DNA of 64,000 nucleotides. Source: Gammaproteobacteria bacterium. Lineage in GTDB: Bacteria > Pseudomonadota > Gammaproteobacteria > Steroidobacterales > Steroidobacteraceae. The translations under genes were made by a program, and so were the position numbers. Positions 56,103 to 62,660 of this stretch are shown in pieces. How positions within the stretch are numbered: position 1 is the stretch's first letter; each line of letters opens with the position of its first letter. The notes under the pieces are model-generated. The model made no database searches. It was not told the DNA's origin and saw only the letters and a list, made by a program, of their open reading frames with translations. Location of the stretch: the NCBI GenBank assembly GCA_005878835.1, contig VBMV01000049.1:35449-99448 (forward strand), in the 5' to 3' direction.

Positions 56103-57152
56103 ATGCCTTACGCTGAGGACCCCTTGCCGGAGCCCAATGCCCGCGAGATTCGCACCGAAGTGCAGCACTTCGAGGTGAGCCTGCAGGAGGCCGGCCAGCG
56201 GCTCGATAACTACGTCCAGAAGCGTCTCGGGGGGCTGCCGCGCAGCCGCGTCTACCGCGTCATCCGCAAGGGGGAGGTGCGTGTGAACGGGCGCCGCGCC
56301 GGCCCTGAGACACGCCTGCAGCCCAAGGACCGCATCCGCATCCCGCCGGTGCGCGTGCTGCCGCGGAGCCAAGCGGGCAAGCCTTCGGCGCAACTGTGCG
56401 AAAGCATCCGCAAGGCGATCATCTACCAGGACGAGAAGCTCCTGGTGCTCGACAAGCCCGCCGGGGTCGCGGCCCACGGCGGCAGTGGGCTGAGCTTCGG
56501 TGTCATCGAGACGCTGCGTGCCCTGCGCCCGGACGACTCCCTCGAGCTGGTGCATCGGCTCGATCGCGATACCAGCGGGTGCCTGCTCATCGCGCGCCAG
56601 GCGGCCACACTGCGCAGCCTGCACGCGCTGCTGCGCACGGACGGTTTCGAGAAGCGCTACCTCGCCCTGGTGCGCGGCAAGTGGGAGCTCGGTGCCAGGC
56701 GCATCGACGTTCCGCTGCGCACCGATACGCGGGTCGGAGGCGAGCGGACCGTGCGCGCGGCCGCTTCCGGCAAACCCTCGGTCAGCGAGTTCCGTCCGGT
56801 GCAGTTCTTCGGCAGGACGGCGACGCTGGTGGAAGTCACGCTGCGCACGGGCCGCACTCATCAGATCCGCGTACACGCGCAACACGCCGGGCACCCGGTG
56901 GCGGGGGATGAAAAGTACGGCGATGCCGCCTTCAACGATGAGTTGCGCGCGCTCGGCCTCGGCCGCATGTTCCTGCACGCGCACAGCGTCAGCTTCGCGT
57001 GGCCGCAGGGCGGGCAGTTCAGCGCCAACTCACCGTTGCCGCCGGAGCTGGCCGCGCTGCTCAATCTGCTGGCATCGCGGCACGCCGGAGCGAGCGGCGC
57101 GCTCAGGGCAGGTGGTAACCGGCGCCGCGCAGCGCCCCTGCGAGCCAGATGA
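56103..57152 (+). CDS. rluC: 23S rRNA pseudouridine synthase RluC
   Basis: RluC makes pseudouridine at positions 955, 2504 and 2580 of 23S rRNA. The 349-residue protein has an S4 domain (AGQRLDNYVQKRLGGLPRSRVYRVI, KGEVRVNGRR) and the RluA-family catalytic motif VHRLDRDTSGCLLIAR near residue 155, with Asp as nucleophile, then RTHQIRVHAQHAGHPVAGDEKYGD. E. coli RluC has 319 residues; the excess is a C-terminal Arg-rich tail that overlaps the maf gene. It is divergent from rne, as in E. coli. Confidence 0.94.
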   Translation: MPYAEDPLPEPNAREIRTEVQHFEVSLQEAGQRLDNYVQKRLGGLPRSRVYRVIRKGEVRVNGRRAGPETRLQPKDRIRIPPVRVLPRSQAGKPSAQLCESIRKAIIYQDEKLLVLDKPAGVAAHGGSGLSFGVIETLRALRPDDSLELVHRLDRDTSGCLLIARQAATLRSLHALLRTDGFEKRYLALVRGKWELGARRIDVPLRTDTRVGGERTVRAAASGKPSVSEFRPVQFFGRTATLVEVTLRTGRTHQIRVHAQHAGHPVAGDEKYGDAAFNDELRALGLGRMFLHAHSVSFAWPQGGQFSANSPLPPELAALLNLLASRHAGASGALRAGGNRRRAAPLRAR

Positions 57153-57687
57153 GCGGCAGCCCGATGAGCGCCGTCGGATCCTGGCTCTCGATGCACTCGA
57201 GCAGCGCAATCCCTGAGGCCTCCGCCTTGAAGCCACCGGCGCAGTCGTACGGTTGCTCGCTCGCCACGTAGCGCTCGATCTCCTGCGCGGTCAGCGAGCG
57301 AAACACCACCGTGGTGGTATCCACGTGGGCAAGGCGCACGCCGGCGCCGACTCCCAGCACCGCGCAGGCGGTGTAGAAGCGCGCGCTCCTGCCACTCAAG
57401 CAAGCCAGCTGCGCGCGGCAGCGCACTGCGTCACCGGGCTTGCCGAGCAGCCGCTCACCCGCCGCGGCCACCTGGTCCGCACCGATCACCAGGGCGCCGG
57501 GGTGAGCGCCCGCAACGGCCTGTGCCTTCGCGAGCGCGAGCCGCAGGGCGTGATCGGCCGGGGACTCCCCGTCGATGCGCTCCTCGGGCACCCGGGGCGG
57601 CAGCGTTTCGAACGCCAGGGGCAGCCGCGCCAGCAGTTCGCGACGGTAAGGGGAGGTCGAAGCGAGGATCAGCGGTGGCAAGATCAC
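57103..57687 (-). CDS. yceF: Maf-like nucleotide pyrophosphatase (YceF group)
   Basis: Maf proteins hydrolyse non-canonical or methylated nucleoside triphosphates; the YceF group prefers 7-methyl-GTP. The GTG at 57687 gives 194 residues, exactly the E. coli YceF length. Motifs are LILASTSPYRRELLARL (P-loop-like substrate site), VPEERIDGESPADHALRLA, VIGADQVAA, VVFRSLTAQEIERYV and YDCAGGFKAEASGIALLE. The 3' end overlaps the convergent rluC by 50 bases. The rluC-yceF-yceD arrangement is that of E. coli. Confidence 0.93.
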   Translation of the reverse strand: MILPPLILASTSPYRRELLARLPLAFETLPPRVPEERIDGESPADHALRLALAKAQAVAGAHPGALVIGADQVAAAGERLLGKPGDAVRCRAQLACLSGRSARFYTACAVLGVGAGVRLAHVDTTTVVFRSLTAQEIERYVASEQPYDCAGGFKAEASGIALLECIESQDPTALIGLPLIWLAGALRGAGYHLP

Positions 57688-57718
57688 TGGAAACAATGGC
57701 TTAGCCCCAAGTCGGATT

Positions 57719-57747
57719 TTGACTTGGGAAGGGTCGCTACCTATTAT
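57719..57747 (+). promoter_or_regulatory. Sigma-70 promoter of yceD-rpmF
   Basis: TTGACT (57719-57724) and TATTAT (57742-57747) are spaced by 17 bases. The yceD ATG lies only ten bases after the -10, with no Shine-Dalgarno sequence (CGCGCCCC instead), so the transcript is predicted to be leaderless or to have one to four untranslated bases. Confidence 0.65.
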
Positions 57748-57756
57748 ACGCGCCCC

Positions 57757-58266
57757 ATGTCGCCGCCCTGGTCGAGGCCGCTCGAAGTGGACCGGCTGGC
57801 TGACGGCGGAGCCGACGTCGACTTTGCTGTCCCGCTCGCCGAGCTTTCCGGCTTGCGCTCCAAGCTTGCGAGCGTGACCGGCAGCGTGCATGGGCGCGTC
57901 AACTTCAAGCGCGAGGCGAACGTCGCCGTCGCGCAGCTGGCGCTGAGCGGGGTGGCCACGCTCGAGTGCCAGCGGTGCATGAGGCCGATGCAGGTGCCCC
58001 TCGACACGGTCGTGCGGGTGGGACTCATCGCACGGGAAGCCGATGTCGGCCAGGTGCCGGCGGATCTCGAGCCCGTGCTCGCTGCGGGTGGTCGCATCAG
58101 CATCGGGGAGCTCATCACGGAAGAGATGTTGCTGACGCTGCCCATCGTGCCCCTGCACGGGGAGGGCGAGCAGTGCCGGGCGGCGCCGGCGCCGGGCGTG
58201 GTGCCGGAGCAGGGCGAGGCCACGCACAAGCCGTTTGCGCGCCTTGCCGAGCTGTTGAAACGTTAG
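57757..58266 (+). CDS. yceD: DUF177 protein YceD, large-subunit accumulation factor
   Basis: The 169-residue protein (173 in E. coli) has VNFKREANVAVAQLALSGVATLECQRCMRPMQVPLDTVV with a CxxC pair (CQRC), and LLTLPIVPLHGEGEQC. These are landmarks of the YceD/DUF177 family, which in plants and some bacteria is linked to 23S rRNA processing. Coupling with rpmF is nearly universal. The ATG at 57757 has no ribosome-binding site, which agrees with a leaderless mRNA. rpmF starts 29 bases downstream. Confidence 0.92.
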   Translation: MSPPWSRPLEVDRLADGGADVDFAVPLAELSGLRSKLASVTGSVHGRVNFKREANVAVAQLALSGVATLECQRCMRPMQVPLDTVVRVGLIAREADVGQVPADLEPVLAAGGRISIGELITEEMLLTLPIVPLHGEGEQCRAAPAPGVVPEQGEATHKPFARLAELLKR

Positions 58267-58295
58267 TTTGGTGAATCGAGTCAGGAGCCCGACAC

Positions 58296-58490
58296 ATGGC
58301 CGTTCAAAAGAGCCGCAAGACGCCCTCGCGACGCGGAATGCACCGATCACACGACGCGCTCGCCAGGCCGGCGCTGTCGACTGACCCGCAATCCGGTGAG
58401 ACGCACCTGCGTCACCGGATCACGCCGGATGGTTTCTATCGGGGCCGGCGCGTGCTCGAGAAGCCCGCCGCGACCGAGGACAAGGAATAG
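58296..58490 (+). CDS. rpmF: 50S ribosomal protein L32
   Basis: L32 is a small structural protein of the large ribosomal subunit. The 64-residue product begins [22 protein letters not shown], the invariant start, and has [20 protein letters not shown]. It lacks the zinc-binding CxxC pairs, as in most gammaproteobacteria. It precedes plsX. Confidence 0.96.
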   Translation: MAVQKSRKTPSRRGMHRSHDALARPALSTDPQSGETHLRHRITPDGFYRGRRVLEKPAATEDKE

Positions 58491-58525
58491 ACTCCCAAGG
58501 TCCCGGCGCCGACCCAAAGGCCTGC

Positions 58526-59533
58526 GTGCTGCCGATCGCGATCGATGTGATGAGCGGCGACCATGAGCCGCGTGAGTACGTTGCCGGTGCGCTGCGCGCC
58601 CTGAGCGACGATCCACAGCTGCGCGCGCAGCTGGTCGGCGAGCCGCAGCTGATTACCGCAGCCCTGACGCCGTTGCCGGCCTCCGTTCGCGAGCGCGCCG
58701 ACGTGGTGGCCGCCTCGCAGGTGGTGACGATGGAAGACAAGCCACGCGAGGCAATCCGTCGCAAGAAGGACTCCTCGATGCGCCTCGCGGTCGACCTGGT
58801 GCAGGACGGGCGCGCCTGCGCGTGCGTGAGCGCGGGCAACACCGGAGCGCTCACCGCGATCGCGCACTTCGTGCTGGGAACACTGCCGGGCGTGGAGCGC
58901 GCGGCCATCATCTCCGCGATCCCCGCCGCCCACGGTCACACGCACATGCTCGATCTGGGCGCCAACACCAAGGCGACACCCGAGCAGTTGCGCCAGTTCG
59001 CCGCCATGGGCGCCATCATCGCCCGCGACGTGTACGGCCTGGCGGCACCACGCATCGGACTGCTCAACATCGGCGAGGAGGACATGAAGGGACACGAGGT
59101 GGTGCAGGCGGCGCACGCGCTCCTTACGCGCAGCGGGCTGAACTACGTGGGCTTCGTGGAAGGCGACGACATCTTCTCGGGCACGGTGGATGTCGTCGTG
59201 ACCGACGGCTTCACGGGCAACGTCGCGTTGAAGACCATGGAGGGCGTTGCCGGTCTGATCGCCAATCGCATGCGCCAGGAGTTTCAGTCCTCGTTCCTCG
59301 ACCGCCTCGCCGGCCTCATCGCGGCCCCGGTGCTGCGCCGCGCGGCGGCCGGGCTCGATCCGCGCCGCTACAACGGCGCGTGCATGGTGGGGCTTGCCGG
59401 GATCGTGGTAAAAAGCCACGGTCGAGCCGACGGTGTCGCGTTCGCGCGGGCGATCGGCACGGCCGCGCTCGCGGCACGGCACGGACTCACGGCGCACATT
59501 GCGAACGCACTGGCGCAAGGGGCGGCTGATTGA
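58526..59533 (+). CDS. plsX: Phosphate acyltransferase PlsX
   Basis: PlsX converts acyl-ACP to acyl-phosphate for phospholipid synthesis. The 335-residue protein starts with GTG and has IAIDVMSGDHEPREYVAGAL (usual DxMGGD replaced by DVMSGDH), VSAGNTGALTAIAHFVLG, LNIGEEDMKGHEVV, FVEGDDIFSGTVDVVVTDGF and TGNVALKTMEG. The stop overlaps the fabH TTG. E. coli PlsX has 356 residues. Confidence 0.95.
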   Translation: MLPIAIDVMSGDHEPREYVAGALRALSDDPQLRAQLVGEPQLITAALTPLPASVRERADVVAASQVVTMEDKPREAIRRKKDSSMRLAVDLVQDGRACACVSAGNTGALTAIAHFVLGTLPGVERAAIISAIPAAHGHTHMLDLGANTKATPEQLRQFAAMGAIIARDVYGLAAPRIGLLNIGEEDMKGHEVVQAAHALLTRSGLNYVGFVEGDDIFSGTVDVVVTDGFTGNVALKTMEGVAGLIANRMRQEFQSSFLDRLAGLIAAPVLRRAAAGLDPRRYNGACMVGLAGIVVKSHGRADGVAFARAIGTAALAARHGLTAHIANALAQGAAD

Positions 59534-60486
59534 TTCACTCGCGTATCGCCGGCACGGGCTCGCATCTGCCGGAGAAGGTGATCACCAACTTCGATCTGGA
59601 GAAGATGGTCGATACCACCGATGAGTGGATTCGCAGCCGCACCGGCATCGAGCGCCGCCACGTCGCCGCCGACGGCGAGACGACGGTCGATCTGGCGGAA
59701 AAGGCCGCGCGCCGCGCCCTGGATGCGGCCGGGGTCGCACCCGCTGAGGTCGACTTCATCGCTTTCGGCACCACCACGCCGGATCTGGTGTTTCCCAACT
59801 GCGGCACGCTGCTGCAGCAGCGCCTGGGGTGTCGCGGCGTGCCGGCCTTCAGCCTCGAGACCGCCTGTGCCGGGTTCATGTACGCGCTGTCGATCGCCGA
59901 CAAGTACATACGCTGCGGCGAAGTGCGGCGCGCGCTGGTGATCGGCGCGGAGACCCTGTCGCGCATCACTGACTGGAGCGACCGCTCCACCGCGGTGCTG
60001 TTCGCCGATGGCGCCGGCGCGGTGGTGCTCGAGCCGAGCGCTGCGCCCGGCGTGCTCTCGACCCACCTGCACTCGGACGGTCAATACAAGGATCTGTTGT
60101 ATTGCGCCGGCGGCGTGTCGCGGGGTTTCGCCGCGCGGCTCGCGATCATCATGGCGGGGAACGAAGTCTTCAAGGTCGCCGTCACCAAGCTCGGCGCCGC
60201 GGTCGACGAGGCGCTGGCGGCCAACGGGCTCGAGCGCAGCGCGGTCGACTGGCTGGTGCCCCACCAGGCCAACATCCGCATCATCCAGGCGACGGCGCGC
60301 AAGCTCGACATGCCCATGGAACGGGTGATCGTCACCGTGCAGGAGCACGGCAACACTTCCGCGGCGTCGGTGCCGCTCGCGCTCGACGTCGCGGTGCGCG
60401 ACGGGCGCATCAGGCGCGGTGACCTGCTGCTGCTCGAAGCCTTCGGCGGCGGCTTTACCTGGGGCTCGGCGCTGGTGCGTTACTGA
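59530..60486 (+). CDS. fabH: 3-oxoacyl-ACP synthase III
   Basis: FabH starts fatty-acid synthesis by condensing acetyl-CoA with malonyl-ACP. The 318-residue protein (317 in E. coli) begins at a TTG overlapping plsX. Active-site residues are Cys in ETACAGFMYALSIAD near residue 112, His in WLVPHQANIRIIQA near 245, and Asn in EHGNTSAASVPLAL near 275. In E. coli fabD-fabG-acpP follow; here the region ends in a terminator for the opposite-strand lipoprotein. Confidence 0.97.
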   Translation: MIHSRIAGTGSHLPEKVITNFDLEKMVDTTDEWIRSRTGIERRHVAADGETTVDLAEKAARRALDAAGVAPAEVDFIAFGTTTPDLVFPNCGTLLQQRLGCRGVPAFSLETACAGFMYALSIADKYIRCGEVRRALVIGAETLSRITDWSDRSTAVLFADGAGAVVLEPSAAPGVLSTHLHSDGQYKDLLYCAGGVSRGFAARLAIIMAGNEVFKVAVTKLGAAVDEALAANGLERSAVDWLVPHQANIRIIQATARKLDMPMERVIVTVQEHGNTSAASVPLALDVAVRDGRIRRGDLLLLEAFGGGFTWGSALVRY

Positions 60487-60500
60487 GTTGCGCGGCCGCC

Positions 60501-60530
60501 AAAAAAACGCCGCGCTCACCGCGCGGCGTT
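60501..60530 (-). terminator. Intrinsic terminator of the lpp-type gene
   Basis: Read on the minus strand, a ten-base G+C-rich stem (AACGCCGCGC with GCGCGGCGTT, five-base loop) is followed by a seven-T run. It begins 22 bases after the lipoprotein stop codon and is the clearest intrinsic terminator in the window. On the plus strand it lies 15 bases after fabH, where the T tract would be upstream, so it mainly serves the minus strand. Confidence 0.88.
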
Positions 60531-60551
60531 GCGGATTGTCGGGCCCCTCGC

Positions 60552-60869
60552 TTACTTGGAAACCGACCGCTTGAACATCCGGTCGATCTTCTCATTGGTC
60601 GCATCGCAGCACGACTGGCTGGCATGGGCCGCCGCCACCGCCTGGTTGGCCGTGCTCTGCGCGCCACTGGCCGACTGGTTGGCCGATTGAGCCGCGCTGT
60701 TCGCCTGATCAGCGGCGCTCTTGGCCGCCGACACGTCGCCTTGCACCTTGGCCAGCTGAGCCTTCAGGTCCGCCACTTCCGCCTGCATGGGCTTGATATC
60801 CGTACAAGCCGCCAGTCCAACCGCCACGGCTACGGCAGCCGCCGCTTTCACAATGCTCGCGCACTTCAT
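60552..60869 (-). CDS. Lpp/OprI-type alanine-zipper outer-membrane lipoprotein
   Basis: The 105-residue protein has a lipoprotein signal (VKAAAAVAVAVGLAACTDI, lipobox LAAC) and a long Ala/Ser-rich heptad region (KAQLAKVQGDVSAAKSAADQ). It ends with SQSCCDATNEKIDRMFKRSVSK, the conserved tail of the OprI/Lpp alanine-zipper family. It is likely a trimeric helix tying the outer membrane to the wall. A good AAAGGGGA ribosome-binding site precedes the ATG. Its own terminator marks a single-gene transcript, probably abundant. Confidence 0.92.
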   Translation of the reverse strand: MKCASIVKAAAAVAVAVGLAACTDIKPMQAEVADLKAQLAKVQGDVSAAKSAADQANSAAQSANQSASGAQSTANQAVAAAHASQSCCDATNEKIDRMFKRSVSK

Positions 60870-61270
60870 AAACGTCCCCTTTGGGTTGTTGATAGCAAGT
60901 TCCGCCGTCCTTCGCCGCGCGCAACTGCATCAAATTTACAACGGGAATGCAACTCCAAACACGCCGTCTGTCTTCTGATCGCGACAGTTATATCAGTGTC
61001 AGACGCGGGTGTGTTTGCGGCAGCGGCGGGGCGGGTGACGCTGCAATTCCCGGCTGTTGCGTCGCGGGTTTGGCTGACAGGTGCGGCGAGGCGCAAGCTC
61101 TTGCGGGTAGCATGAATCGCTTCCTTAAGAATTTTTAATTGCGCGACTTTGCGCCGCTCGCAGGCGTGGGCGCCCGAGCTCGCCGCTCTCGAGCGCAACC
61201 GTGATGCATGTGGGCACTTAACTTAAGTGCGGCACGTGCCAAGGCTGGCGCGGGAACAGAGCCCGGCCTC

Positions 61271-61298
61271 TTGCCGTGGACGCCGATCTGGATATAAT
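61271..61298 (+). promoter_or_regulatory. Sigma-70 promoter of lexA
   Basis: TTGCCG (61271-61276) and a perfect TATAAT (61293-61298) are 16 bases apart. Transcription would begin about 61305, immediately before the SOS box, which therefore overlaps the start site. Confidence 0.65.
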
Positions 61299-61306
61299 TA
61301 CAGTAA

Positions 61307-61322
61307 CTGTATATATAAACAG
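61307..61322 (+). promoter_or_regulatory. LexA-binding SOS box
   Basis: CTGTATATATAAACAG fits CTG-N10-CAG with an A/T core and is close to the E. coli consensus. It lies ten bases before the lexA ATG, so LexA bound here would repress its own gene and probably imuA-imuB. Confidence 0.9.
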
Positions 61323-61331
61323 GCAGGCGAA

Positions 61332-61955
61332 ATGTCCGACCTTACCCCCCGCCAGACACAGATCCTGCGCCTCATCCAGCGCTTCATTTCCGATACCGGG
61401 ATGCCGCCGACGCGCGCCGAAATCGCGCACGAGCTGGGCTTCCGCTCCGCCAACGCCGCCGAGGAGCATTTGCGGGCCCTGGCCCGCAAGGGCGTCATCG
61501 CGCTCGTGCCGGGCACCTCGCGGGGGATCCAGCTCAAGGACACCATCCGGGAGCAGATCGGGCTGCCGCTCATCGGCCGGGTGGCCGCCGGCAAGCCCAT
61601 TTTCGCCGAAGAGAACTTCGAGGCGCGGCTGCAGATCGATCCGGGACTGTTTCAGCCGCGGCCGCATTACCTTCTGAAGGTCACCGGCATGAGCATGAAA
61701 GATGCCGGGATCCTCGACGGGGATCTGGTCGCGGTGCACCGCACCGCGGAAGTGCGCAGCCGCCAGATCGTGGTGGCGCGCCTGGAGAACGAAGTCACCG
61801 TGAAACGCTACCGCCAGGAAGGCTCCATCGTGTGGCTGTTGCCCGAGAACCCCGAGTTCGAGCCGATCCGGGTAGATCTGAAAGAAGAGCCGCTGCTCAT
61901 CGAGGGCATCGTGGTGGGTGTGGTGCGCCGGGGCCGCGCGAGCGGCTTGATGTGA
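61332..61955 (+). CDS. lexA: SOS repressor LexA
   Basis: LexA represses the SOS regulon and cleaves itself when RecA is activated. The ATG at 61332 gives 207 residues (202 in E. coli). The winged-helix DNA-binding part is [16 protein letters not shown] with [32 protein letters not shown]. The cleavage site Ala-Gly lies in [14 protein letters not shown], the catalytic Ser in [15 protein letters not shown] and the Lys in ENEVTVKRY. It is autoregulated through the SOS box. imuA and imuB follow. Confidence 0.97.
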   Translation: MSDLTPRQTQILRLIQRFISDTGMPPTRAEIAHELGFRSANAAEEHLRALARKGVIALVPGTSRGIQLKDTIREQIGLPLIGRVAAGKPIFAEENFEARLQIDPGLFQPRPHYLLKVTGMSMKDAGILDGDLVAVHRTAEVRSRQIVVARLENEVTVKRYRQEGSIVWLLPENPEFEPIRVDLKEEPLLIEGIVVGVVRRGRASGLM

Positions 61956-61988
61956 ATTCTCGTGCATTGCATGCAACACACGGAATTC
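61954..61988 (+). repeat. 35-base imperfect palindrome between lexA and imuA
   Basis: GAATTC arms at both ends enclose a stem of CGTG/CACG with one bulged base and a perfect central TTGCATGCAA. The lexA stop codon overlaps the left arm. There is no T tract, so this is not an ordinary terminator; it may be an RNA stem affecting imuA expression or a protein-binding site. Confidence 0.5.
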
Positions 61989-62022
61989 CGAGAGGTTTAG
62001 ATCTGTTTGCTCATGATCCGTC

Positions 62023-62646
62023 ATGGATCGGGAAGCCAAGCTCGCTCGTTTGCTCGAGCATCCGGCCATCTGGCGCGGCCGCAGCGCTGCGCACCCGCAG
62101 GGGCTCCCCAGCGGATTTGCGGCTCTGGATGCGTACCTGCCGGGTCATGGCTGGCCGCGCACCGGTCTGATCGAGATCCTCGTCTCGCGTTTCGGCAGCG
62201 GTGAGCTGGACCTGTTGTTGCCGGCGCTCGCCACCCTGACGCGCGCGCGGTGCGCACGCTGGTGCGTGTGGGTCGCCCCACCCCTGATGCCCTTTGCGCC
62301 GGCACTTGCGTCCCAGGGCATCGTGCTCGATCGGGTGGCGGTGGTGGGTGGCGCGCGTCCGCTGTGGGCTCTCGAGCAGGCGCTCGGCTCGGGCGCCTGT
62401 GACGTGGCCCTGGGGTGGGCGCGGCCGGTGAAAGCGCGCGAGATCCGCCGCCTGCAACTCGCCGCCGAGCGGGGCCGGACCCTCGGCGTGCTGTTTCGTC
62501 CACGGCGAGCGGCGCGCGAGGCAACGGCCGCGGTGTTGCGCCTGAGTCTGCAGCCGATGGCCACGGGGGTGCGCATCACGCTTTTGAAGGGCCGGGGCGC
62601 CCTGCGCGGTGCGGTCGATCTCTCACGGCCCGGCTGGCCGGTTTGA
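62023..62646 (+). CDS. imuA: Translesion synthesis accessory protein ImuA
   Basis: ImuA is a RecA-fold protein that works with ImuB and DnaE2 in SOS mutagenesis. The 207 residues contain GLPSGFAALDAYLPGHGWPRTGLIEIL, then FGSGELDLLLPAL where a Walker A-like motif is degenerate, and ALGSGACDVALGWARPVKAREIRRLQLAAE. These match the ImuA (SulA-like in older names) family. No separate SOS box is seen in the 67-base gap after lexA, so readthrough from lexA is likely. Confidence 0.9.
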   Translation: MDREAKLARLLEHPAIWRGRSAAHPQGLPSGFAALDAYLPGHGWPRTGLIEILVSRFGSGELDLLLPALATLTRARCARWCVWVAPPLMPFAPALASQGIVLDRVAVVGGARPLWALEQALGSGACDVALGWARPVKAREIRRLQLAAERGRTLGVLFRPRRAAREATAAVLRLSLQPMATGVRITLLKGRGALRGAVDLSRPGWPV

Positions 62647-62660
62647 ATTTGCGGAAAGGC

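Larger units (their letters stand above)
60870..61331. other. 462-base spacer between lpp-type gene and lexA
   Basis: No gene is supported. The stretch holds the lpp promoter (not resolved), two adjacent palindromes (GCACTTAACTTAAGTGC at 61214-61230 and GGCACGTGCC at 61231-61240), the lexA promoter and the SOS box. A 41-codon minus-strand frame (61113-60988) with an AAGGA sequence upstream is open but has no family resemblance. Confidence 0.5.

Noticed and set aside
60890..60915. GGAACTT on the minus strand upstream of the lpp-type gene as a sigma-E -35
   Set aside because: No TCTRA or GTCAAA-like -10 lies 15-17 bases downstream; the expected position is occupied by the ribosome-binding site AAAGGGG.
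60988..61113. A 41-codon minus-strand frame with an AAGGA sequence before its ATG
   Set aside because: There is no similarity to a known peptide and no promoter. The frame overlaps another meaningless plus-strand frame, so chance is more likely.
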